Shown here one piece after another: positions 25,608 to 33,168 of a stretch of 64,000 nt of DNA (position 1 is its first letter; the number at the start of each line of letters is the position of its first letter). The position numbers were made by a program, and so were the translations under genes. The DNA lies in the NCBI GenBank assembly GCA_003281085.1, contig QCCZ01000001.1:163452-227451 (forward strand), read 5' to 3'. The notes under the pieces were generated by a model that did no database searches, was not told where the DNA came from, and worked only from the letters and a program-made list of their open reading frames with translations. Origin of the DNA: OCS155 cluster bacterium AG-349-E07 (lineage in GTDB: Bacteria > Actinomycetota > Acidimicrobiia > Actinomarinales > Actinomarinaceae).

Positions 25608-26398
25608 GAGATTTTTTTTATAAACGAATCAAGGTCTTCTTTTGAATTTAATGTAAAACTTATTTTTGTTTTATTTTTGCTTTTTTTAAATGTGACCTTT
25701 GTTCCAAGTAGGTTTTCCAACATATTTTTATAATGAAAAGACTCTTCATCTGCGTTAGTACTGTGGAGTTGACGAACTTTTTCTTCCACATCTCTACTAG
25801 AAAGATTTAATGCAATTATATCTTTCAGCATCTTATCTTGAACGCTGTGCTCTAATACTATAATTGGTTTGATCTGGCCAAACGAGACCTCTTCATTGCT
25901 TAGAGCGTTTTGAGCATTTGGGCTTAGGTTAGAAATTCTAAGCATGTTAGAAATATGAGGTCTACTTTTACCAACTAAAAAGCCTATTTCATCGTTAGAA
26001 AGTTCATAGTTTTCTTTTAGATTTTTATAAGCCAAAGCCTCTTCAATTGAATTTAACTGGCTTCTTTGAATATTTTCAACTATTCCGAGAACTGCTGCAT
26101 CTCTTTGACTTACGTCCTTTATAAGACAGGGAACAGATTCTAATTTAAGCATTTTAGATGCTCTCAGTCTTCTCTCGCCGGCAATCAGTTCATATTGATT
26201 GTTTTCAAGCTTCTGAACAATAAGTGGTTGAAGTATTCCGTTTTTAGATATCGAATCTCTTAATTCCTCTAATTTTTTTTGGTCAAACTTTTTACGGGCT
26301 TGGGTTGGGCTCTCCTTAATAGAGTCAATATTCACATTTTTTATCACAAGATCTTTAGTATCGCTATTGGTTATTAGGTCACTTAAGGTACGTTTCAT
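25604..26398 (-). CDS. parB: Chromosome-partitioning protein ParB
   Basis: 264 residues. The CTP-binding ParB/Srx domain has ESPTQARKKFDQKKLEEL, GILQPLIVQKLENNQYELIA and GERRLRASKML; the HTH follows (NEEVSFGQIKPIIVLEH region). The C-terminal dimer domain is short. It loads on parS and slides as a CTP clamp to organise the origin. It overlaps parA by 4 nt and meets the CwlM-like gene tail-to-tail with a 4-nt overlap. Confidence 0.94.
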   Translation of the reverse strand: MKRTLSDLITNSDTKDLVIKNVNIDSIKESPTQARKKFDQKKLEELRDSISKNGILQPLIVQKLENNQYELIAGERRLRASKMLKLESVPCLIKDVSQRDAAVLGIVENIQRSQLNSIEEALAYKNLKENYELSNDEIGFLVGKSRPHISNMLRISNLSPNAQNALSNEEVSFGQIKPIIVLEHSVQDKMLKDIIALNLSSRDVEEKVRQLHSTNADEESFHYKNMLENLLGTKVTFKKSKNKTKISFTLNSKEDLDSFIKKIS

Positions 26399-27150
26399 AA
26401 TCCCACTTTTTCAAAAATTTCTTCGGAAAGCTCAATAAATTCAAGCTTTGCTTTGCTGTTTTCATTGAAATCAAGCACGGTCTTAGCATAGAATGGGCTG
26501 TCAGCTATTTCAGTTAATTGGGAAATTTTTGAATTAAAAAGTTTATCAGCCAATAAAAACCTGAGTTCGTTTTCAAAGGACTGAAAGCTTGATCTTCTAG
26601 TGTCAACTTGGTTTAAAACAACACCTAAAAATATAGGGTCCGCTTTGATAACGTTTTTTATTGTTTCTTTTGCAAAATCCATTGCTTGAGAAACTCCTTC
26701 TACAGCTAAAAATTCAGGCTTTGATGGTATCAAGTAATAATCACTTATTGTTAAAGACTCTTGTGTTAAAGAACTTATTGTTGGTGGGGTATCAATCAAA
26801 ATTAAGTCAAAGCCCTTTTCCCTAAAAAAGTTTTTATGTTTCATGAGTTTTGATCCACCTATAATTTTTTCATTACTGTGCTTAGTTATTGATTTATTTG
26901 AAGGAATCAAGTAAAGACTTTCAGAAACTTTCATAATTTCTTTATCTAGCCTGTTTTCAAATAAATCCGTTGTGTTTAGCGCTTCTTTAGAGTTTTTATC
27001 AAAATTTAGGTATGTTGATACATTTCCTTGAGGGTCGGTATCTATCAATAGAGTTTTGTGGCCTTTGTGTGAAAGTAGTTTTCCTAAATTTACAACAAAA
27101 GTTGTTTTACCAACCCCACCTTTTTGGCACAATATTGTAAGAACCTTCAC
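26395..27150 (-). CDS. parA: Chromosome-partitioning ATPase ParA
   Basis: 251 residues with the deviant Walker A CQKGGVGKTTFVVNLG, Walker A' LIDTDPQGNVS, and Walker B DLILIDTPPTISSLT. ParA forms ATP-dependent dimers on nucleoid DNA that move ParB-parS complexes. ATG 27150 overlaps the rsmG stop by 4 nt. The parS site lies inside rsmG, 58 bp upstream of this start. Confidence 0.95.
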   Translation of the reverse strand: MKVLTILCQKGGVGKTTFVVNLGKLLSHKGHKTLLIDTDPQGNVSTYLNFDKNSKEALNTTDLFENRLDKEIMKVSESLYLIPSNKSITKHSNEKIIGGSKLMKHKNFFREKGFDLILIDTPPTISSLTQESLTISDYYLIPSKPEFLAVEGVSQAMDFAKETIKNVIKADPIFLGVVLNQVDTRRSSFQSFENELRFLLADKLFNSKISQLTEIADSPFYAKTVLDFNENSKAKLEFIELSEEIFEKVGL

Positions 27151-27743
27151 TTAACATTTATAACATCAATGTGTCTTATATTTGTTGAATTAATGGTGAA
27201 TTTTTCTTGTTTCACGTGAAACTTTTCTTTATTTTCGTTTAAATTTTCTCCGTTTGAAGAAACTATGTATGTTACGTTTTTTAATTGTTTTATGTTTTTC
27301 AAAACATCTTTTGATGAGATAAAGCAACGAGAAATGTACGTGTTGTTATCTGTTAAAACTGCATCGGCACTCTCATTAAGTACTTCAATATTTTCTAAAT
27401 TTAATATATTTTTTAGCCTTTGAAGTTCAAAAGCTCTACTTTCGCTTATGTCGACAAGTGTGAATAGTTTGTTTGGGTTGGTTAAAGCAATAGGAATTCC
27501 AGGAATTCCGCCACCTGTGCCTAGGTCATATATGTTTTTATCATTATTGTTAATATTGTGCAGTATTTTTCCAAAATACAACGAGTGAACTATAAATTCA
27601 TCCCATATGTATTGCAAAGGCTTTTCACTTATTAATCCATTGTTTATGCCTGTTTTGCACAACCAATCATGATAACTTTTGAGCCTTTCAAGATAGTTTT
27701 TGTACTCATTACCCCAAGATGGAATTTGGGGCTCGAAGGTCAT
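27147..27743 (-). CDS. rsmG: 16S rRNA (guanine527-N7)-methyltransferase
   Basis: 198 residues. The SAM-binding motif is IYDLGTGGGIPGIPIAL, followed by FTLVDISESRAFELQRLKNI. It methylates G527 of 16S rRNA; loss in other bacteria gives low-level streptomycin resistance. Its usual place between jag and parA is kept. The 3' part of the gene contains a parS site (27208-27223), so the C-terminal residues near KFHVKQEK are partly fixed by DNA function. Confidence 0.93.
   Translation of the reverse strand: MTFEPQIPSWGNEYKNYLERLKSYHDWLCKTGINNGLISEKPLQYIWDEFIVHSLYFGKILHNINNNDKNIYDLGTGGGIPGIPIALTNPNKLFTLVDISESRAFELQRLKNILNLENIEVLNESADAVLTDNNTYISRCFISSKDVLKNIKQLKNVTYIVSSNGENLNENKEKFHVKQEKFTINSTNIRHIDVINVK
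27208..27223. other. parS centromere site
   Basis: TGTTTCACGTGAAACT matches the bacterial parS consensus TGTTTCACGTGAAACA at 15 of 16 positions, with a perfect GTTTCACGTGAAAC core. It lies within rsmG, beside parA-parB and about 2.8 kb from the origin. It is the only clear copy I found in the window. Confidence 0.92.
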
Positions 27744-28483
27744 TCTTCTTCTTCGGGAGCAAAAACAACTGACCTATACGGTTCTCTACCTTCAGAATAA
27801 GACCTAATTCCGTCAAAAGTTGCCGCGGCATCGTGGAGTGTTTTTCTGTCAACAGAGTTCATTGGTTCTAACATAACTTCTTGTTTGTCTTCAAGAATTT
27901 GTTTACTCAATCTTTCCGCATATATTGTTAACGCTTCTTTGCGTTTTGTTGCATAATCAGCGACATCAAGCCTAAGTCTTGTTCCGGCCCCTGTTTTTCT
28001 TTGTACTACAGTTCTTGTGAGCTCATGTATAGATCTTATAATAAAACCTTTTTCTCCAACTAATGCCTCTGTTTGTTCTCCTGTTACATTCACAATTAGG
28101 TTTTCGTCTTCTAGTGTGCCTTCAACTTTACCGTCAAGTCCAAAAGACTTTATTAAACCTTCTAAGAAGTTAATAGAAACCTTCAGCTGTTCATCTTTAT
28201 CGGCCTCTATACGTGGCTTTTTGGGAGAATATTGTTTTTTGTACCCGTTTTTATTTCCACTATTTCTTTTATTTTTGTTGTTATAGTTTCTAGAACCACC
28301 GTTTCTTACAGAAATTCGCACAAGTGCTTTAGTTCCGCCCACACCAAAGACACCACCTTCTGGTTCTCTTAAAATATTTATATTTGCTTGCGTTGCATCT
28401 TCAAGGTTTAGTTCGTTTAATCCTGCTTTAATTGCGTCATCTATAGATTTTGCTTCAACCTCTACCCATTTGTTGTTAGCCAT
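27740..28483 (-). CDS. jag: Jag/KhpB RNA-binding protein
   Basis: 247 residues. N-terminal Jag_N domain (VEVEAKSIDDAIKAGLNELN, PEGGVFGVGGTKALVRI), a basic Asn/Lys linker (residues 65-95), a KH domain (about 100-175, with ALVGEKGFIIRSIHELTRTV) and a C-terminal R3H domain (NSVDRKTLHDAAATFDGIRS). It binds RNA as a KhpA partner and is linked to cell-wall and division control. Overlaps rsmG by 4 nt and follows yidC by 1-nt stop/start overlap. Confidence 0.93.
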   Translation of the reverse strand: MANNKWVEVEAKSIDDAIKAGLNELNLEDATQANINILREPEGGVFGVGGTKALVRISVRNGGSRNYNNKNKRNSGNKNGYKKQYSPKKPRIEADKDEQLKVSINFLEGLIKSFGLDGKVEGTLEDENLIVNVTGEQTEALVGEKGFIIRSIHELTRTVVQRKTGAGTRLRLDVADYATKRKEALTIYAERLSKQILEDKQEVMLEPMNSVDRKTLHDAAATFDGIRSYSEGREPYRSVVFAPEEEE

Positions 28484-29295
28484 TATTTTCTCCTTCTTTT
28501 TTTGCGGTTTTTACGAGAATCTTCTTGTACAGGGTTTTGCTTTTGTTCCTCGTTTTCTTTTTTGGTTTCTTCTTTTTTATTAGTTTCTTTATCATCAAGC
28601 TTTACAATCAATGCTTGTTGCCCAATACGAAATATATTTCCTGTTAGAAAGTAGACAACTAAACCTGTCGGTAAAGTCCAAGAAATAAATCCGAAAAATA
28701 TAGGCATAACTTTTCCGACCATTTGCATTTGTTGTGCTTGAGGATTGTCGCTTTTTCCAGTCTTCTTAGTTATCTGATTCTGCTGATATAAAGCAGTAAG
28801 AATAACCAATAAAATCAGCACTAAATAAGGAACTCTTTCAATCCACTCAGCAACTTCTGAGGGTGGAATTTGGAGATCCATATTGAAAAATTTAAGGCTC
28901 GTACTAACAGCTAGGCTGTTTGAGAGATTAGATGAGCTTGGTATAAAAGCCAAAGGCTCTCTTAGAACTCTAAAAAGAGCAAACCATATAGGCATTTGAA
29001 CTAAAAGTGGAAGTATGCAGCCAAGAGGGTTGATGCCTTTTTCTTTATACATCGCAGCCATTGCTTTGTTGAGTTCTTCTTTGTTGTCTTTGTGTTGTTT
29101 TTGAAGTCGTTTTATGTCAGACTGAGCATCTTGCATTCTCTTTGTTGATCTAGTTTGTCTTAGTGTAAGTGGGAAAATTATTACGTTGATTATTATTGTC
29201 AAAATTACAATTGAATATCCATATGATGCTGTGTAGTCATAAACATAAGAGAGTAAAAACCCTATAGCAAGCGCAAATGGTTCTAATATTGCCAA
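28483..29295 (-). CDS. yidC: Membrane protein insertase YidC
   Basis: 270 residues, the short actinobacterial/Gram-positive form without the large periplasmic domain. Five membrane spans; the conserved region MYKEKGINPLGCILPLLVQM and hydrophilic-groove Arg in the RQTRSTKRMQ cytoplasmic loop are visible. The C-terminal tail is highly basic (KNRKKRRRK) and can contact the ribosome. It inserts membrane proteins with or without SecYEG. It overlaps yidD by 13 nt. Confidence 0.93.
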   Translation of the reverse strand: MAILEPFALAIGFLLSYVYDYTASYGYSIVILTIIINVIIFPLTLRQTRSTKRMQDAQSDIKRLQKQHKDNKEELNKAMAAMYKEKGINPLGCILPLLVQMPIWFALFRVLREPLAFIPSSSNLSNSLAVSTSLKFFNMDLQIPPSEVAEWIERVPYLVLILLVILTALYQQNQITKKTGKSDNPQAQQMQMVGKVMPIFFGFISWTLPTGLVVYFLTGNIFRIGQQALIVKLDDKETNKKEETKKENEEQKQNPVQEDSRKNRKKRRRK

Positions 29296-29498
29296 TTTTT
29301 ACCAATTTTCTTATATAATGGGTTGCAAATGAATATTCTTCTAAAAATAACTGAAACAGTCCTTATCAAACCATTTTTTTCAAAACTATCAACGATAACA
29401 TTTGTACATGATGGGTAGTACATGCAGTTGCCCCCACCTAAACCAAATAATGCAAGTAGAGACCTTGATCCTTGAAGAAAAAACCCTAATATTTTCAT
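29283..29498 (-). CDS. yidD: Membrane protein insertion efficiency factor YidD
   Basis: 71 residues, with the family signature CMYYPSCTNVIVDSFEKNG and later the CNPL segment (IFICNPLYKK). YidD is a small membrane-associated helper near YidC, and gene order rnpA-yidD-yidC is conserved. It starts 6 nt after rnpA and overlaps yidC by 13 nt. Confidence 0.9.
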   Translation of the reverse strand: MKILGFFLQGSRSLLALFGLGGGNCMYYPSCTNVIVDSFEKNGLIRTVSVIFRRIFICNPLYKKIGKNWQY

Positions 29499-29504
29499 TC
29501 TTTT

Positions 29505-29822
29505 TTAGAGTAAGGGGTGAGACTTAAAAATCTTCAAAATTTCAGATGATGTTAGGTTTGACGAATCTTTATTTCCAACAACTAAAATGTCCAGATTTTT
29601 ATTGTCTGATAGGCTCCTTACTGCTTCCCTTGTCCTTCTTTTAAACTTATTTCTATTAACTGCATTTGCATGCTTGCTTGAAATACTTATTCCAAGTCTT
29701 GAAGAGGTTGTACCGTTTTCTTTAACAAAAACTTTTAGGCCTTTCGAGGCTATACAAAATTCTTCTTTTTTCAGGTTATCAAAATGATTTTTTTTATTCA
29801 GCGAAGTAAACTTCACACTCAC
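29505..29822 (-). CDS. rnpA: Ribonuclease P protein component
   Basis: 105 residues starting at GTG 29822, 3 nt after the rpmH stop. The RNR motif region is NAVNRNKFKRRTREAVRSL, which contacts RNase P RNA; the preceding RLGISISSKHANAV is also typical. It assists the RNA subunit in processing tRNA 5' ends. The RNA subunit itself is not in the window. Confidence 0.92.
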   Translation of the reverse strand: MSVKFTSLNKKNHFDNLKKEEFCIASKGLKVFVKENGTTSSRLGISISSKHANAVNRNKFKRRTREAVRSLSDNKNLDILVVGNKDSSNLTSSEILKIFKSHPLL

Positions 29823-29825
29823 TAC

Positions 29826-29960
29826 CTAGGCAGACAGAATTTTACGACCCTTTTTTCTTCTTCTTTTAAGAATTTCGCGTCCTGCTCTTGTACGCATTCT
29901 TGATCTAAAACCGTGTTTTCTGCTTCTTTTTCTATTACTAGGTTGATATGTTCTTTTCAT
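29826..29960 (-). CDS. rpmH: 50S ribosomal protein L34
   Basis: 44 residues beginning [20 protein letters not shown] and ending [11 protein letters not shown], the complete L34 sequence pattern. ATG 29960, TAG 29826-29828. An AGG motif lies 6 nt upstream of the ATG. It heads the rpmH-rnpA-yidD-yidC-jag-rsmG-parA-parB run leaving the origin on the minus strand. Confidence 0.95.
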   Translation of the reverse strand: MKRTYQPSNRKRSRKHGFRSRMRTRAGREILKRRRKKGRKILSA

Positions 29961-30260
29961 TTAATACCTGTTTGTAAGAATAAATGAAGAAATTAATTAA
30001 ACAAAACAAAATAAATTTTATTTTTGACTAGTTCGCGAAAAGGATTTTTAGCTCGCGAAAAACAAATTAACTAGCTTTAACAAACAACTTTATTAATAAT
30101 TAATGTGTATTATTTTTTTAGGGTTTTACTCAACGTTTATTGAGGTTTTTCAAAGTTTTAAACACTTTGTGAAATTTTAATCTGTTTTTCACACTCTATG
30201 AAAATCTTGTTTTGGTAGTTAAGTTTATATCTGGTTATGGGGAGTAGGGGAAATACTGTA
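29961..30260. other. Probable chromosomal replication origin (oriC)
   Basis: This 300-bp AT-rich spacer between rpmH and dnaA is the standard actinobacterial oriC site. It has an AT-only tract (29991-30025), two TCGCGAAAA direct repeats exactly 20 bp apart (30033-30041, 30053-30061), and degenerate DnaA boxes: TTTTTCACA at 30185-30193, TAATACACA on the minus strand at 30104-30112, and weaker AATTTCACA on the minus strand near 30169-30177. No exact TTATCCACA was seen. A CAAAG/CTTTG inverted repeat at about 30151-30169 contains the motif TTTTAAACACTTT, which recurs near 31631-31645 between dnaA and dnaN. The promoters of rpmH and dnaA are also here. Confidence 0.72.
30185..30193 (+). promoter_or_regulatory. 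Candidate DnaA box TTTTTCACA
   Basis: TTTTTCACA satisfies the relaxed box TTWTNCACA. It lies 68 bp upstream of the chosen dnaA start and could serve origin binding or autoregulation. Confidence 0.5.
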
Positions 30261-31577
30261 ATGCTTGAAGAGTTTAAAGCTTTATTAGAAAAGTCTTTGA
30301 CCAACAAGACAGATAGATATTGGTTAGATCAGGTTGGCCTTGAAATAAATGATGAGAACGATCTTTGTATTGTTGTTTCATCTGATTTTATAAAATCAGC
30401 TATTGAAAAAAAGGTCTATTCAAAAATTAAGTCAGTATATCAACTTAAATATAACAACAAGGCTGATTGTGTTTTTGTTGTTGATAAAAACTTTCAAAAA
30501 ACAAGTGTATATGAAAGGTCAAGTGTTGAAACAACCATAGTTGAGAAAAAACAAGATGATATTGTTGCTGAGACTCGTTATGATTTGTCCTTTTTTGATG
30601 AGCTTTTTGTTGGTGGTTGTAATAATCTGGCAATAACAGCAGCTAAAAACGTTGTTATATCACCCGGTAAACGGTTTAATCCACTTTTTGTTTACGGTAA
30701 ACCAGGTGTTGGAAAAACCCATCTTTTGAAAACTATTGAGGCGTCAAGTAATTCCTCTTTCTATATTGACTCGGAATCTTTTCTTGAGTCATATATTTCC
30801 GGTATAAAAAATAATGATATTGACAACTTTAAAAAGAGAATTAGGTCTGTAGACATTTTATTAGTAGATGATATTCAGTTTTTTGTTGGCAAAAAAGGTG
30901 TTTCTGAAGAGCTTTTTCATACAATTAACTATTTTTTAAACAATTCAAAGTCTGTGGTTTTAGCATCCGATCAGAAACCCCAAGAACTTAATGGTTTTCC
31001 GGATCGTTTGGTTTCTAGAATTTTAAACGGACTAGTAACAGACATAGAAAAGCCTGATAGGGAAATTTTTTCTAAAGTCTTAAAAAAGAACAATGTTGAA
31101 TTTGAAGGTTTGTTGTTTTCTAAAAATGATTTAGAAACGTTGCTTTCGTTGGACTTTCAAAGCTTTAGAGAAATAAATGGTGTTGTTAACAATCTAATTA
31201 TTAACAAACAAACTGGTGTAAGTAACAACAAATACATATCTGAGCTCGTTTCAATGTATAGTAACAACAAGATAATGGAGTTAACTCCGGAGTTTATTCT
31301 AAAGTACTGTTCGGAGGTTTACCAGGTTGACGAAAGGCTTGTTCTTTCAAAAAACAGAAGTGAACCTGTAAGCAACGCTAGACACCTGTTTATTTATTTG
31401 ATGAGGAAACACACTGAGTATTCCTTAAACCAAATTGGTTTATATGTGGGGAACAGATCTCACTCAACGGTTCTCTCTTCCATAAAGAAGGTCGAAGGTT
31501 CAAGTTTATTTAAAAAAGAAGTTAACATTTTCAACAACAAAATAGATAATAGCTCAACAAAGTTTGTTGGTGTTTAG
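30261..31577 (+). CDS. dnaA: Chromosomal replication initiator DnaA
   Basis: 438 residues. The AAA+ module has Walker A GKPGVGKTHLL and Walker B VDILLVDDIQFF; the Arg finger region is PDRLVSRILNGL. Domain IV ends with EYSLNQIGLYVGNRSHSTVL, where the usual signature is SLPxIG...GGRDHTTV. Three positions that make base contacts in E. coli DnaA (P423, D433, T435) are N, S and S here, while H434 and R399 equivalents are kept. I chose ATG 30261 (MLEEFKALLE), which has AGGGG 10 nt upstream, over the in-frame ATG 30237 whose extension is Gly/Arg-rich and not family-like. Confidence 0.95.
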   Translation: MLEEFKALLEKSLTNKTDRYWLDQVGLEINDENDLCIVVSSDFIKSAIEKKVYSKIKSVYQLKYNNKADCVFVVDKNFQKTSVYERSSVETTIVEKKQDDIVAETRYDLSFFDELFVGGCNNLAITAAKNVVISPGKRFNPLFVYGKPGVGKTHLLKTIEASSNSSFYIDSESFLESYISGIKNNDIDNFKKRIRSVDILLVDDIQFFVGKKGVSEELFHTINYFLNNSKSVVLASDQKPQELNGFPDRLVSRILNGLVTDIEKPDREIFSKVLKKNNVEFEGLLFSKNDLETLLSLDFQSFREINGVVNNLIINKQTGVSNNKYISELVSMYSNNKIMELTPEFILKYCSEVYQVDERLVLSKNRSEPVSNARHLFIYLMRKHTEYSLNQIGLYVGNRSHSTVLSSIKKVEGSSLFKKEVNIFNNKIDNSSTKFVGV

Positions 31578-31690
31578 AATGTTGAAAACTACTAATGTGT
31601 TTTTAAAGCCTTTTAAGGTGTTTTCTGTTTTTTTAAACACTTTAAACAGCTTTATTATTGTTATATATATAAAAGAATAAGAGGTATTTG

Positions 31691-32809
31691 TTGAAATTTA
31701 AAACAACAGCCAAGAGTATAAAGGAGTATGTTTTAACGGTGTCGAAAGCTGTTGATGTTAAACCCTCCACCCCAGCACTCCAGGGTCTTTATATAAGAAT
31801 TAAAGAAAACCTTTGTGAGTTAACAGGGTCCGATCTGGACCTGGTTATAAAAGCCAGTTTTGAAGTAGAGTCTATTGTCGACGGAGAATGTCTCGTTAAT
31901 GCAAGAATTTTTTCAGAAGTGGTAAGGAAACTACCTTCAGGAGAAGTTGTCTTTTCAGACATAGGGAACGAGATCAAAGTAGAAACAAAAAAAACAGAAT
32001 ATAGGCTTAGAAAACTAGATCACTTAACTTATCCCAGAACACTACTAGAAGAACAACACAACACCTCTGAAAGTAAACAACTTAAAACAACAAACCTTTT
32101 TGATGCACTAAAAAAAGTAGGCGTAGCAGCCTCTCCAGAGGGAGGAAAACCAATACTCACAGGAGTTTTCTTTGATAACGAAAACAACGAAACAAACCTC
32201 GTTTCAACCGACAGCTACAGGCTTGCAACCAACACCGTTTTTGACCTTCCCATTTCCGACGCAGGAATTGTTTCATTTAGGTCTTTAAACGAAACAATAA
32301 AAATATTTGAAGACAGCGAAGAAGAAATAAACATAAACTCAACAGAAAGAGAACTACACTTTTACAACAAAAGATATTACACATCAGTAAGAAAACTAGA
32401 AGGAACGTTTCCAGAGTATAAAATGTTGTTTCCTAAAGAAAATCTTTTTTCAATAGAAGTTGATAAAAAATCTATATTGGAATCACTAGACAGATCAACT
32501 GTTGTTGCAGAGGGTTTTATACCTGTAACCCTTAAGGTGGTGGATGACAAAACTCTTAACATCTCGTCTACTAATAAAGACATTGGTGGAGGCAACGAAG
32601 TGGTAGACATAAAAATATTAGGACTTGAAGTAGGAGACATTTCTGGTTTTGAAATATCGTTTAACCCAAACTATCTAATTCAAGGCATTGAAGTTTTGGA
32701 AGGAAACAAAGCTTATCTAAGGTTTTCTGGAAACGACAAACCAGCTGTCATTCAAGGAGAAGAAGAACACTACAAGTATTTATTAATGCCTGTTAGAACG
32801 AACCAATAA
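31691..32809 (+). CDS. dnaN: DNA polymerase III sliding clamp (beta)
   Basis: 372 residues with the three repeated clamp domains; FDALKKVGVAASPEGGKPIL and NPNYLIQGIEVL are clamp landmarks, ending in LMPVRTNQ, the typical LMPxR terminus. The start codon is TTG: 31691 lies 6 nt after AGAGG, a better spacing than the adjacent TTG at 31688. It is followed by the DUF721 gene with no gap. Confidence 0.94.
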   Translation: MKFKTTAKSIKEYVLTVSKAVDVKPSTPALQGLYIRIKENLCELTGSDLDLVIKASFEVESIVDGECLVNARIFSEVVRKLPSGEVVFSDIGNEIKVETKKTEYRLRKLDHLTYPRTLLEEQHNTSESKQLKTTNLFDALKKVGVAASPEGGKPILTGVFFDNENNETNLVSTDSYRLATNTVFDLPISDAGIVSFRSLNETIKIFEDSEEEININSTERELHFYNKRYYTSVRKLEGTFPEYKMLFPKENLFSIEVDKKSILESLDRSTVVAEGFIPVTLKVVDDKTLNISSTNKDIGGGNEVVDIKILGLEVGDISGFEISFNPNYLIQGIEVLEGNKAYLRFSGNDKPAVIQGEEEHYKYLLMPVRTNQ

Positions 32810-33091
32810 ATGTTCAACAAAGAACCCCAAAAAATTAATCCAAACGACTCAGGTATTGATTTTTCAAAATCCGAAAAGATTAGAAAACACTTTAAAAACG
32901 AGAAAACCAACCTTTACAGCGAAATAATACCGGGACCAGTTGTTGGGGATGAGTTAATCCTCTATGTTGACTCAAAAAGATTGAAAAATCTAATCGAACT
33001 ACAACAAGAAAAGTTATTAATCGATATAGAAAAAAACACAAAAATAAAGTTAAAAAAACTGAATATTCAAGTAGATAATAACCAGCAATAA
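32810..33091 (+). CDS. DUF721/DciA-like protein, short
   Basis: 93 residues, beginning at the base after the dnaN stop. The C-terminal half, YSEIIPGPVVGDELILYVDS followed by KRLKNLIELQQEKLLIDI, matches the end of DUF721 (DciA), a loader of the replicative helicase. Actinobacterial homologues are usually 150-190 residues; this one is nearly only the core. Position after dnaN and before gyrB, where recF-DUF721 normally sits, supports the call. Confidence 0.68.
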   Translation: MFNKEPQKINPNDSGIDFSKSEKIRKHFKNEKTNLYSEIIPGPVVGDELILYVDSKRLKNLIELQQEKLLIDIEKNTKIKLKKLNIQVDNNQQ

Positions 33092-33168
33092 TCAGCAAAT
33101 CTAGTAAAATAAGAGTTCAGCAAGGGGCTGTAATATAAGCAAAAAGAAGCGTATCTTGGAGATAGTTC

